NCBI RefSeq assembly: GCF_017873715.1 | Contig: NZ_JAGGKM010000007.1 | Coordinates: forward strand, 1 to 64,000 | Reading direction: 5' to 3' | DNA length: 64,000 nucleotides | Source: Cytobacillus luteolus | GTDB taxonomy: Bacteria > Bacillota > Bacilli > Bacillales > Bacillaceae_L | Shown here: in pieces, positions 52,316 to 59,638 of the stretch | Position numbering within the stretch: position 1 is the stretch's first letter | Layout of the letters: every line of letters starts with the position of its first letter | Position numbers and translations under genes: made by a program | The notes under the pieces: model-generated | What the model saw: only the letters and a program-made list of their open reading frames with translations | Told to the model about the DNA's origin: nothing | The model's database searches: none

Positions 52316-53599
52316 TTATTCTTTTCGACTAGCCTTAAAACTAGTAGGTGTTAAATTGAAGTTATCTTCTACAGGACCTTCAATTTCGTAATACTGGCAG
52401 GTATTGTCCTTCTTATTAACATTAAATACCCTCACTATCACATACTTTTTGTTAATACCATCATGTAGATGTCTTGAATTTTTCACTTCTGAAGCAGAAA
52501 TATCAAAATCAATATCTTCATCTAAAGTAGTCTTTACTTCAAGATATTTTTCAATGATTACATTTCCAATTATTTCAAAAGATTTGATGTCAAATCCTGC
52601 TGAATCATCAACTTCAAATACAGCTTCAACTTCATCAGCCAGCTTAGGGTAGCCTTGCTGAATTAATTTAGTTCTTTCAGCATTTAGTACGACCGCTTCT
52701 CCAAAATCACCTTTTTCTTTGTTTCTTTTATTAGTCTTTTCATAATCCCTTTTGCGGGGTGTTGTAGTCCTTTTACCTTGATTACTAGGTTTATTTCCTC
52801 CATTTGGTCTTGAAGGAGGGGATACTTTTACCAAACTAAACTGTGAAGGGTCTAGGCCAAGAAGAGGTGAATCATCATTATCTTCATCTTGGTCATCTAC
52901 TGGTTTTTCAATTGCATATTCATTAAAGGATTTTATTACATCAGAATAAAAACCTAAAGTTGAAGCAGAAAGTTGGTATTTTCTAGCCTTCTCAGTAATA
53001 ATTCCAAGATTGTGAAAAAAGCCAATGAACTTAATGTCATTATATTTCTTTTCTAACCCGTCTTCTTCCATGTCATCCAGGATGCGAGAAACTTTCACAT
53101 TATTTTGAATATAAGCGATTGCATCTGGGTAAGAAAGCCCTTTATCATGCATTAAGTAAATAAGGCATGCATATTGCTTTCTGGTGATTGAACCAATATC
53201 CAACAATGCCTTTAGAAACACCAAAGGGGGTTGAATTTCGGAGCTGCTGCTTGGAACACCATTGTTATCCTTTCCAAATGTATCATTTTTTAGAGCTTCA
53301 AAGATTACTTCAGTTTTTCCTTGAGAATTAGATGCTTGTAAAAATTTCTTGCCACGGTCGGTAATAAAAAATCCTTGTTTATTTTGACCAAGTAAGCCAA
53401 AATAGCGGGGCATCTCCATCTTCTTAACATGTTGAAGCGAATCCATGGATTTTGAAAACTCCGCCAATGGGGGTCCGATATGTTTCTTATAGATCTCTTG
53501 ACTAATAGGATAGTCATAATTACTAAAGAACTTTAATACAGCGTTACATACATCAACACGACCATCTGCTTTTGGCATTACTAAGTTTTGTTGAGACAT
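52316..53599 (-). CDS. Putative restriction endonuclease, DUF3883 / PD-(D/E)XK fold
   Basis: A 427-aa protein. The N-terminal half (about 10-230) looks like winged-helix DNA-binding modules. A low-complexity basic linker (260-297) leads to a C-terminal DUF3883-like nuclease domain with GDFGEAVV (297-304), GFDIKS with Asp337 and LEVKTT with Glu354 and Lys356, a D...ExK active site. It converges with the two methyltransferases, so the natural reading is the restriction partner. Its specificity is unknown. AAGGAGGT precedes the ATG. Confidence 0.78.
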   Translation of the reverse strand: MSQQNLVMPKADGRVDVCNAVLKFFSNYDYPISQEIYKKHIGPPLAEFSKSMDSLQHVKKMEMPRYFGLLGQNKQGFFITDRGKKFLQASNSQGKTEVIFEALKNDTFGKDNNGVPSSSSEIQPPLVFLKALLDIGSITRKQYACLIYLMHDKGLSYPDAIAYIQNNVKVSRILDDMEEDGLEKKYNDIKFIGFFHNLGIITEKARKYQLSASTLGFYSDVIKSFNEYAIEKPVDDQDEDNDDSPLLGLDPSQFSLVKVSPPSRPNGGNKPSNQGKRTTTPRKRDYEKTNKRNKEKGDFGEAVVLNAERTKLIQQGYPKLADEVEAVFEVDDSAGFDIKSFEIIGNVIIEKYLEVKTTLDEDIDFDISASEVKNSRHLHDGINKKYVIVRVFNVNKKDNTCQYYEIEGPVEDNFNLTPTSFKASRKE

Positions 53600-53641
53600 A
53601 CTTATGTTACCTCCTTAAGGATAATTATAAAGCTTGATTTT

Positions 53642-53670
53642 ATTATAATTTACGCAGATGTTTGTGTCAA
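53642..53670 (-). promoter_or_regulatory. Promoter of the putative restriction gene with operator-like spacer
   Basis: On the minus strand TTGACA (53665-53670), a 17-bp spacer and TATAAT (53642-53647): a near-consensus SigA promoter. The spacer carries AACATCTGCGTAAAT, which recurs in the promoter-like site at 58160. The 233-bp divergent gap holds no gene. Confidence 0.82.
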
Positions 53671-53832
53671 GCGTTGGTTTTTGTTTTTTTAAATAATTTG
53701 ACGTAGTCTAATTGATACCAAAATTTTTAACCTTTTAAAATGATTCATTATTATATGTTATATTTAAACTAGACATTTTAACTATGAAATAACGAAAACT
53801 TCATATCTAATTAATTAAAGGGTGAATAGTTA

Positions 53833-54315
53833 ATGGATCTTAAAAAGGTTGAAGTGAAATTAGAGAGGCAACAAGCAATTGAAGAACTCATTCAATTAGA
53901 AGAGATTAGGAACGGTATAGAATTAATGGATAAACTAAAAGAGAAGTATGGAATAGAAGCAAGCCAAGTAACAATTTCTAGGGACATAAGGGAAATGGAA
54001 TTGGTAAAAGATAAAAGTAAAGGTTATTTAATCCTAAAAAGAAACGCCATAAAGAAGGAATTATTAGTAGAAATAAAGAAGTTATTACAAAATAAGGAGT
54101 TATATTGGTTTAACGATGATTATGAATCGATATTACTTAAAGCAAAGGATCCATTATTTGCTCCAATCATTGGAAATAAGTTTGAAAAAGCATTTTCAAT
54201 GGGTGAAAAAATTGTAGTAGCATTCGTTAATAATTCTGGAGCAATATGGATTGTATCTCCAACAAAGACCAAAGAAGAAATAATAAGTTTTTTAGACAAA
54301 ATAGATATTGACTAA
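53833..54315 (+). CDS. ArgR-like winged-helix transcriptional regulator
   Basis: A 160-aa protein. The N-terminal region (about 10-75) matches the ArgR DNA-binding fold: RQQAIEELIQ, then ASQVTISRDIREMELVKDK and GYL. The C-terminal half does not show the arginine-binding GTIAGDDT motif, so it is unlikely to be the arginine repressor. It is divergent from the putative restriction gene, a common place for a controller. Its target and ligand are unknown. Confidence 0.75.
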   Translation: MDLKKVEVKLERQQAIEELIQLEEIRNGIELMDKLKEKYGIEASQVTISRDIREMELVKDKSKGYLILKRNAIKKELLVEIKKLLQNKELYWFNDDYESILLKAKDPLFAPIIGNKFEKAFSMGEKIVVAFVNNSGAIWIVSPTKTKEEIISFLDKIDID

Positions 54316-54413
54316 TAATGTAAGAAAAAGAGTTAAAAAACTAGCAATTCTTAAGAGTGATCATTATTTACAATTGAAACTAAACTAAAATGTTTAAGTA
54401 GGTGATTGAAGTT

Positions 54414-54659
54414 ATGGAAAATGACTTGTTTAAGCAATGGCTACAGAATGAGAAAGGACTTAAAGAAAGGTCTGCTCGGGATGTAGTATCCAGGCTTAAA
54501 AGGGCAGAGAAATTCATGGATTTAAAATATGAATCCTCATACGATGAAATTGTTGAAAAATTAGAAAGGAACAAGGGATACTGTGATTTAAAAACCGCTG
54601 TAAAGCCCCAAGTAAAGCGTGCAATTAAACTTTATAAGGAATATAACTATGGAAGTTGA
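54414..54659 (+). CDS. Small protein with a SAM-like/integrase N-terminal-type helical domain
   Basis: An 81-aa helical protein (MENDLFKQWLQNEKGLKERS..., DVVSRLKRAEKFM). The pattern recalls the helical core-binding domain at the N-terminus of tyrosine recombinases and some restriction-associated proteins, but no catalytic domain follows. ATG 54414 has AGTAGGTGA upstream. The function is unknown. Confidence 0.6.
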   Translation: MENDLFKQWLQNEKGLKERSARDVVSRLKRAEKFMDLKYESSYDEIVEKLERNKGYCDLKTAVKPQVKRAIKLYKEYNYGS

Positions 54660-54740
54660 AATTTAAGCGTTTATCAGTTGCAGCAAGCCGAAACAATATA
54701 ATTTTCATACATATATTATTATTTTGATATTAAATATTTA

Positions 54741-54779
54741 GCCCCAATTCTAATTATAGAATTGGGGCTTATTCATTTT
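54741..54779 (+). terminator. Terminator upstream of the RadC-like gene
   Basis: A 12-bp perfect hairpin GCCCCAATTCTA / TAGAATTGGGGC followed by TTATTCATTTT. Confidence 0.85.
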
Positions 54780-54792
54780 AGGAGGAACTAAT

Positions 54793-55305
54793 ATGAAAAC
54801 TTATAATAATGGAGATTACTTGCAATTATCAATTTTTGAAACAGGTAATGATGTGAAAAAGAATCGTGCTAAAAGAGTTAATATTGTGTCAATAAAGCTT
54901 ATTAAAGAATCTACTCTATTATACAAAGAACGATCAATACGTTCTCCAGAGGACGGATTTAAGATATTAAAAGATTTCCTCAGCGAAAAAGACCGAGAGC
55001 ACTTTATCGTAATTTCCCTAGATACCAAGAACCAGCCAGTATCTATTAATGTATGTCATATTGGAAGTTTGAATGCTAGTATAGTTCATCCGAGAGAAGT
55101 AATGAAGTCAGCAATTCTGTCAAATGCTGCTTCAATATTAGTAGGACATAACCACCCATCTGGGAAGGTTGATCCAAGTAGGGAAGACATTGAAGTAACA
55201 AAAAGGTTATTAGAAGCTGGGAAGATTATTGGAATTGAAATACTTGACCACATAATTGTCGGTGACGGTGAATATGTCTCTTTAAAAGAAAAAGGATATG
55301 TTTAA
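54793..55305 (+). CDS. RadC-family JAB/MPN-domain protein
   Basis: A 170-aa protein. The JAMM zinc motif is HNHPSG with H119 and H121 plus Asp132. Conserved flanks are ISLDTKNQPV and GSLNASIVHPREV. RadC-like JAB proteins are frequent on plasmids and integrative elements; their activity is unresolved. The N-terminal helix-hairpin-helix of chromosomal RadC is absent. TAGGAGGA lies upstream of the ATG. Confidence 0.9.
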   Translation: MKTYNNGDYLQLSIFETGNDVKKNRAKRVNIVSIKLIKESTLLYKERSIRSPEDGFKILKDFLSEKDREHFIVISLDTKNQPVSINVCHIGSLNASIVHPREVMKSAILSNAASILVGHNHPSGKVDPSREDIEVTKRLLEAGKIIGIEILDHIIVGDGEYVSLKEKGYV

Positions 55306-55329
55306 TAAATAATAAGGGAGAGAGAAAAC

Positions 55330-55581
55330 ATGCGTACTTATCATCGTTTAATAATTGAAGGAGAAAACTATTATCGTGAATACTGTCATGGACTTCAAAA
55401 ATATCATGAAGTAATGACAGAACAGGAACTAATGGAAATATTATTAGAAGAAGCAGTTGAAGATGAGATTGAAATAAACCAAGCAAGAATTGAAAATGCC
55501 GTAAGGAGAATAACAGATCGAGACGATAGAGAACTGTTAAACAGTTATATTTGTTATCTTGAAAGAATTATAAATGAATAG
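55330..55581 (+). CDS. Small hypothetical protein
   Basis: An 83-aa acidic, helical protein (MRTYHRLIIEGENYYREYCH...). It is not recognised. It starts 24 bp after the RadC-like gene with GGGAGAGAG, so it is probably in the same transcript. Confidence 0.65.
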   Translation: MRTYHRLIIEGENYYREYCHGLQKYHEVMTEQELMEILLEEAVEDEIEINQARIENAVRRITDRDDRELLNSYICYLERIINE

Positions 55582-55623
55582 CAACCTTTCCGCTAAGTTC
55601 ACCTTGAAAGGAGGTGAATTATA

Positions 55624-55710
55624 TTGATTGAGAAAATAGTATTACCAGTACTTGTAGCAGTTGCAACAGAAGTAGTAAAAGAAATAGCAAAAAGTAGTGG
55701 TGCGAATTAA
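55624..55710 (+). CDS. 28-aa hydrophobic micropeptide
   Basis: TTG start with a strong AAAGGAGGTGA site. The peptide is MIEKIVLPVLVAVATEVVKE plus IAKSSGAN. It has a hydrophobic or amphipathic helix that could sit at a membrane. The strong site argues that it is translated. It could be a toxin, a leader or a signalling peptide; I see nothing that decides. Confidence 0.6.
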   Translation: MIEKIVLPVLVAVATEVVKEIAKSSGAN

Positions 55711-55732
55711 TCAAAGAAGAAGGAGTAAGTGT

Positions 55733-55813
55733 ATGAAAGTTTATCCTTGTCAGTGTCAATTGACATGTACGACATGTCTATTAAAAACAATAATTAATAC
55801 TGTCAAAAAATAA
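55733..55813 (+). CDS. 26-aa cysteine-rich micropeptide
   Basis: ATG with AAGGAGTAAG upstream; the peptide starts MKVYPCQCQLTCTTCLLK and ends TIINTVKK. Four cysteines (6, 8, 12, 15) lie within ten residues, and a terminator follows directly. It is likely the last gene of the RadC-like operon. It may bind metal or be modified; the function is unknown. Confidence 0.55.
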   Translation: MKVYPCQCQLTCTTCLLKTIINTVKK

Positions 55814-55862
55814 AGGGCTATGGATGCAATATAAGCAAGCATTCATAGCTCTTTTTATTTTT
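55814..55862 (+). terminator. Terminator after the micropeptide genes
   Basis: A hairpin AGGGCTATGGATGC / GCATTCATAGCTCT with a TTTTTATTTTT tail. Confidence 0.88.
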
Positions 55863-55960
55863 GTATGAAAAGGGAGGAGAATTATTACTTCTCCTTCTTA
55901 CATTTTTATACTAAAGGAACACAAAAGTACTTGAAAATGTTATTAAGAGGAGAATGGTGA

Positions 55961-56326
55961 ATGAAAGTAATAAAGGCCCTTTCAGATATAAGAGAATTAA
56001 ATGAACAAAAGACATTACCACAATGTTATCTAAATTTAATTAAATCCGAACTTATTAGTTGGTTAGAGGCAGAGTCAGACACCGATAATCCATTGGTAAG
56101 TAGTTTAACGGACTACTCCTGTATCTATCATTTAGAGGGTATAGAAGATACTCAATTTTTATCTAATATGAAAAGTGATATTGAGTTTATTGAAATAGAG
56201 GAGATAAATGAAAGTACATCATTTAGGATTGGCTTAAGGCGCGACCATGAAATGAGTATAGTTTACTTTTTGAAGGGTGCTCTAGATGCTAAGTTCGAAC
56301 AATGGCTTTGTGAGAGAGGGAAGTGA
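55961..56326 (+). CDS. Hypothetical protein upstream of the DUF960-like gene
   Basis: A 121-aa acidic protein (MKVIKALSDIRELNEQKTLP..., ending FEQWLCERGK). I do not recognise the family. AAGAGGAGAA lies upstream. It is immediately followed by the DUF960-like gene, so the two are probably translated together. Small acidic proteins in SCC elements include DNA mimics, but there is no sequence support for that here. Confidence 0.65.
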   Translation: MKVIKALSDIRELNEQKTLPQCYLNLIKSELISWLEAESDTDNPLVSSLTDYSCIYHLEGIEDTQFLSNMKSDIEFIEIEEINESTSFRIGLRRDHEMSIVYFLKGALDAKFEQWLCERGK

Positions 56327-56331
56327 TTTTA

Positions 56332-56640
56332 ATGTTTGAGAGTAATAAATTGTATTATATGACGAGTGCAGTTGCAGAGGAATTGGATGAAGAGCATCAG
56401 GTGTACATAGTTAATTATATTCGTTACCATCAAGAGCAACTAACCGACTATTTACAAGTATTTGAGTTTTACATAGAGGATAATAAGCAATGGCTAATTC
56501 AACGCCAAGAGGAACCAAATAGAGAGACAACCATTCTTGTTCAACTAAATAACAAGAAACCTATTAATAGAATAATTTGGGTAATGGATCAAGGTGATCG
56601 ATCGTGTAATGTTCCTTTTTCCGGAAGATTACTAATATAA
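56332..56640 (+). CDS. DUF960-like protein
   Basis: A 102-aa protein. The segment LTDYLQVFEF followed by QEEPNRETT and a late IIWVMDQGD resembles my recollection of DUF960 proteins of staphylococcal SCC elements (DYLQVFEL, QEEP, VWCIDDGE). The start is set at ATG 56332, which gives the family-like N-terminus MFESNKLYYMTS; a GTG at 56323 overlapping the previous stop is the alternative. The function is unknown. Confidence 0.7.
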   Translation: MFESNKLYYMTSAVAEELDEEHQVYIVNYIRYHQEQLTDYLQVFEFYIEDNKQWLIQRQEEPNRETTILVQLNNKKPINRIIWVMDQGDRSCNVPFSGRLLI

Positions 56641-56644
56641 ACGC

Positions 56645-56688
56645 ACAAGCTCATTTTGGAGATGCTACATCTCCTAGATGAGCTTGTA
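56645..56688 (+). terminator. Terminator-like hairpin after the DUF960-like gene
   Basis: An ACAAGCTCAT / ATGAGCTTGT inverted repeat with an inner GGAGATG/CTCC pair and a T-rich tail about 20 bases later. The rest of the 475-bp gap to 57116 is AT-rich, without a gene. Confidence 0.65.
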
Positions 56689-57047
56689 CTCAATTCTAGT
56701 TTTATCTTTTTTTTCTTACAAATTAAGAAGGATCAAATGATTGCATTTTTATAGATGTATCACTCTACAATATTGTGAACCTATCCAAAAGAAATAGATA
56801 AATGTTAGAACTTATTCATTCAGATTAAACTCCTACTCCCATAGTGAGCAAGTGCCCCATTTAAGATTAGTATGTTTTTTTCACAAACATATAAAGAGGT
56901 AATATGTAGATGCTTTTTATCTTCTTTCGGAAGACACATCTATAAAATTCACTTAGGTACTTTATTAAACAAACAATATACCATTATCATTACCATTGTA
57001 ATTTTGTAATAAATTTATTAAGAGTTATCAACTATCATCTACCAAAC

Positions 57048-57080
57048 AAAATGCAATTTCACATTGCATTTTGGTATAAT
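57048..57080 (+). promoter_or_regulatory. Operator palindrome and extended -10 promoter of the XRE gene
   Basis: A perfect dyad AAAATGCAA (57048-57056), 7 bp, TTGCATTTT (57064-57072). It abuts an extended -10 TGGTATAAT (57072-57080) about 35 bp before the gene. The placement fits autoregulation by the XRE protein. Confidence 0.75.
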
Positions 57081-57115
57081 TTACTTTATACTATTTTTAA
57101 TAGGAGGTTGACCAT

Positions 57116-57415
57116 ATGGGAGCTCCCCAATTACAAGAAAAAGAAGCAGAGCTACTAAGTCAAAATTTGAAGATTTTAAGGCAAACAATGAAGTGGACTC
57201 AAGAAGATTTAGCAAAAAGGGTAGGAGTAACTCGTCAGACAATTACTGCTATTGAGTCAGGAAAAATGATTCCATCCAAAACATTAGCACTAGCTATATT
57301 AGCTTTATTTGCATCTCTGGCATTTCTCCCAAAAGTTGGTGCTGTAGTAAAGGCAATACTAGAATCATCTAAGTTAATGGATTTACTTAAAATAATTATT
57401 AAGGGAGAAGATTAA
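57116..57415 (+). CDS. XRE-family regulator with a C-terminal hydrophobic segment
   Basis: A 99-aa protein. The HTH (about 16-60) is LRQTMKWTQEDLAKRVGVTRQTITAIESGK, a classic Cro/CI-type sequence. A hydrophobic stretch follows (TLALAILALFASLAFLPKVGAVVKAIL, about 62-87), unusual for a free repressor, so the regulator may be membrane-tethered. TAGGAGGTTGA lies upstream. The next gene starts 2 bp later. Confidence 0.85.
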   Translation: MGAPQLQEKEAELLSQNLKILRQTMKWTQEDLAKRVGVTRQTITAIESGKMIPSKTLALAILALFASLAFLPKVGAVVKAILESSKLMDLLKIIIKGED

Positions 57416-57417
57416 AG

Positions 57418-57654
57418 ATGAGTACTCATAGCAGTAACAACAATACCAATCAAGATTACTATGTGGAGTTAAATGGTAAGAAATTAATAATTAAAGGTAA
57501 AGTTCCAACAATTTTTATTGGTTCAGCAATTGGAGTTGCAATCCTATCTTTAGGCGGTGCTGCAACATATGTGATTGTGAAAAATGGAGAAACTATTACG
57601 GAGACTTTATCTAAAAAGTTGAAAAACGCCAATTCGTTTAAAGAAGCAGTATAA
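57418..57654 (+). CDS. Small single-pass membrane protein paired with the XRE regulator
   Basis: A 78-aa protein with a polar N-terminus (1-32), one membrane helix (IFIGSAIGVAILSLGGAATYVIV, about 32-54) and a short basic tail. The family is not recognised. The 2-bp spacing from the XRE gene implies co-translation; the pair may form a membrane signalling or immunity-like unit (inference). Confidence 0.7.
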   Translation: MSTHSSNNNTNQDYYVELNGKKLIIKGKVPTIFIGSAIGVAILSLGGAATYVIVKNGETITETLSKKLKNANSFKEAV

Positions 57655-57674
57655 ATGAGACAAGTATTATGATA

Positions 57675-57866
57675 GTGTCACCTTTTAGAGCTGAAAGTTT
57701 GATATGAACATATGAAAGACTAACTTTTGTGAAGGCGAGGCAATACAATACCTAATTGTTATAGCCTGAACAATCTACGCCATTAATAACAAAGAATTAT
57801 TAGGTAGGATAGACTAGGCTACCTATTAAAAGAATTCTTTGTTATTAAATGGCGTTTTTTATTTTA
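57675..57866 (+). ncRNA. Candidate structured RNA 1, ending in a large hairpin terminator
   Basis: There is no supported gene. The 3' part is a 21-bp stem (57778-57798 with 57833-57854; one bulge) carrying an inner TAGGTAG/CTACCTA stem, followed by GTTTTTTATTTT, so it is a strong intrinsic terminator. Upstream, GACTAACT, GTGAAGG and AGCCTGAACA recur in the same order in the next segment. No promoter is identified with confidence. Confidence 0.6.
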
Positions 57867-57872
57867 AGAGAA

Positions 57873-58112
57873 TCAGTGTCATTACTGTTCAATTTGTAAC
57901 TTGTGAAGGACTAACTACAGGAAGAATGCCAATAACCAAGTGTGAAGCCTGAACACTCACACCATAGCAAGCAAAGAGTATGAATGAAGAAAGTTGTTGT
58001 AAAAAGTTCGGGTATAGATGATTATATGATGTTCCTGGTCCCAGAAGATTACTAGTAAAGCTAAACATGTGATTTTGAGGCAAATGTATCTAATTAGGCA
58101 TTGCCTTATTTT
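57873..58112 (+). ncRNA. Candidate structured RNA 2, related to RNA 1
   Basis: It repeats the RNA 1 order GTGTCA, GAAGGACTAACT, AATGCCAA, AGCCTGAACA-TC-AC-CCAT and GCAAAGA, then diverges. It ends in a hairpin AGGCAAATG (58078-58086) / CATTGCCT (58099-58106) with a T-rich tail. Short minus-strand frames across it look non-coding. Confidence 0.55.
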
Positions 58113-58159
58113 TAATTTCCTATTTTTTTTAATTTTAGACACGTACAAATAACAGTAAA

Positions 58160-58189
58160 ATAATACATTTACGTAGATGTTAACGTCAA
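58160..58189 (-). promoter_or_regulatory. Promoter-like site sharing the operator motif of the restriction promoter
   Basis: On the minus strand TTGACG (58184-58189), an 18-bp spacer and TATTAT (58160-58165). The spacer AACATCTACGTAAAT matches AACATCTGCGTAAAT at 53648-53662. The minus-strand transcript would run antisense to RNA 2. On the plus strand TATAAT at 58193 may serve the downstream RHH gene. Confidence 0.55.
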
Positions 58190-58301
58190 CTTTATAATAA
58201 TGAAATAAGTGATCATGGATTAGTCTAATAAAGAAAATTACATTCTAGCAAGGCTGCTTGTCTCTTTACAGGGGTAGGAATTAATAACTTTAATGGCGAT
58301 A

Positions 58302-58320
58302 TGTAGACATAGCATCTACA
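58302..58320. promoter_or_regulatory. Inverted repeat upstream of the RHH gene
   Basis: TGTAGA (58302-58307), 7 bp, TCTACA (58315-58320), 38 bp before the RHH start: a possible operator for the RHH protein. Confidence 0.5.
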
Positions 58321-58358
58321 GATATGTATACAAAAACTATGAAAAGGAGTAATTATCC

Positions 58359-58784
58359 ATGGAATATAATGGTTCTAGGAGAATGCGTAATATTGATATA
58401 AGCGCTTTTGATGAAGTAAAACGAAGTAAGGCTATTTGGAGTGATGAACCAGAACTAGAAGAAGGCTATGAAATTGTACTAGAGGAGGGCGAAGAACTAG
58501 AATTAGAAAATGAAGAGTATGAAGAAGTTGTAACAGAATATGACAATAAAAAAATAAACGAACATCAAGTACATTACCTCAATGGAAAAGTCTTTATACC
58601 AAAGACAAAACAAAAGAAACAATCCTTTTCAGAGACACATGTAAGAATAACAACCTATCTTGAAAAAGACGTACATCAAATAATACGCATATTGAAGAAA
58701 CAAGGACAAGTAGACTCTATAACAAAATTAGTTAATGAAAGTATTAAAGAATATCTGTTACAAGAGTATAATAGTAATGATTGA
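58359..58784 (+). CDS. Ribbon-helix-helix protein with an acidic N-terminal region
   Basis: A 141-aa protein. Residues about 25-65 are strongly acidic (EELELENEEYEEVV). The C-terminal 50 aa read HVRITTYLEKDVHQIIRIL then SITKLVNESIKEYL, a ribbon-helix-helix (Arc/CopG-like) fold. It is probably a DNA-binding partition or copy-control regulator. AAAAGGAG lies upstream of the ATG. Confidence 0.75.
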   Translation: MEYNGSRRMRNIDISAFDEVKRSKAIWSDEPELEEGYEIVLEEGEELELENEEYEEVVTEYDNKKINEHQVHYLNGKVFIPKTKQKKQSFSETHVRITTYLEKDVHQIIRILKKQGQVDSITKLVNESIKEYLLQEYNSND

Positions 58785-58941
58785 ATGGTCAAAAGTCAGG
58801 AAAGAAAAGTGATAAGGAATTAATAATAAATTAAGTAATTTTAGGACTGATTATTAATAATTATAAATAATTCAAATAAAGTTAACCTCTATCTCTATAA
58901 AAGAGATAGAGGTTTCCAATTATCTGAAGGGAGATAAAAAA

Positions 58942-59559
58942 GTGGAAAATGAAATGGATGGAAATACTCCTGAAAATAGAGGAACTCTCACACTGAAGGA
59001 TGTAGCTAAGGAAGTATATCCAGAACTGGATGAAATAACAGCATATAGGAAAACTTTGAAAAATTTTAAAAGTGCTTGTAACCAAATGGGTATAGATCTA
59101 GAACAGTTTAAACCAGGAAGAGACTACAAAATACCTATTGGAAGCAAAAGTATGTGGATGCTCTTAATTAGAAATACTAATGTACTTGAAGGGAATCCTA
59201 GTCAAAAACAATATGTAAACTTTGTTGAAGAACTAAAAGAGACCAAAGAATACTTAGATGAAGAGCATGCTGATATAGAGAATGACATGGTAGATAGCCT
59301 AGATCACTCAGAAACAATGTCATCAGTTTATGAAATGTTTTATACACCATCTTCACATGGAAAATCAATGGTTATGTTATTTCAAAATGAAATATTACAA
59401 GAAATACAAAATGATTTTGATTTTATAATGAAAAATGCAGCAGAGGATAGATTGGTTTTTCAAGCGGAGAATTTTTATTACAAGCCTATTTTAGATGCTA
59501 TCAGAAAGAATGGGAAGTTTGTTAAAAGAATAATAAAGGAAAAGTGGCATGAGAAATAA
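58942..59559 (+). CDS. Hypothetical protein with a possible N-terminal DNA-binding region
   Basis: A 205-aa protein. The N-terminal part (about 14-75) reads LTLKDVAKEVYPELDEITAY then KNFKSACNQMGIDLEQF, compatible with a MerR-like winged helix. The rest is acidic and helical with no motif I know. GTG start with GAAGGGAG upstream. It is the last gene before the 59639 attachment-like site. Confidence 0.6.
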   Translation: MENEMDGNTPENRGTLTLKDVAKEVYPELDEITAYRKTLKNFKSACNQMGIDLEQFKPGRDYKIPIGSKSMWMLLIRNTNVLEGNPSQKQYVNFVEELKETKEYLDEEHADIENDMVDSLDHSETMSSVYEMFYTPSSHGKSMVMLFQNEILQEIQNDFDFIMKNAAEDRLVFQAENFYYKPILDAIRKNGKFVKRIIKEKWHEK

Positions 59560-59585
59560 AAAAACAATATAGAAACAAGTGTTTG

Positions 59586-59630
59586 TGCACAAGACTAGCG
59601 AATCAAAGCTAGTTTTGTGCATTTTTTGTT
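59586..59630 (+). terminator. Terminator just inside the 59639 junction
   Basis: A 14-bp hairpin TGCACAAGACTAGC / GCTAGTTTTGTGCA followed by TTTTTTG, lying nine bases before the attachment-like repeat. Confidence 0.93.
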
Positions 59631-59638
59631 TGTTGTAT

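Noticed and set aside
53833-54315. Arginine repressor ArgR/AhrC
   Set aside because: The DNA-binding part fits, but the arginine-binding GTIAGDDT-type motif is missing and no arginine genes are nearby.
54793-55305. Chromosomal repair gene radC
   Set aside because: It lacks the N-terminal helix-hairpin-helix region and the mreB neighbourhood of chromosomal radC; it is a short mobile-element type.
57889-58148. Two overlapping minus-strand frames of 63-64 aa
   Set aside because: No ribosome binding sites; they lie opposite the RNA 2 candidate, which better explains the region.
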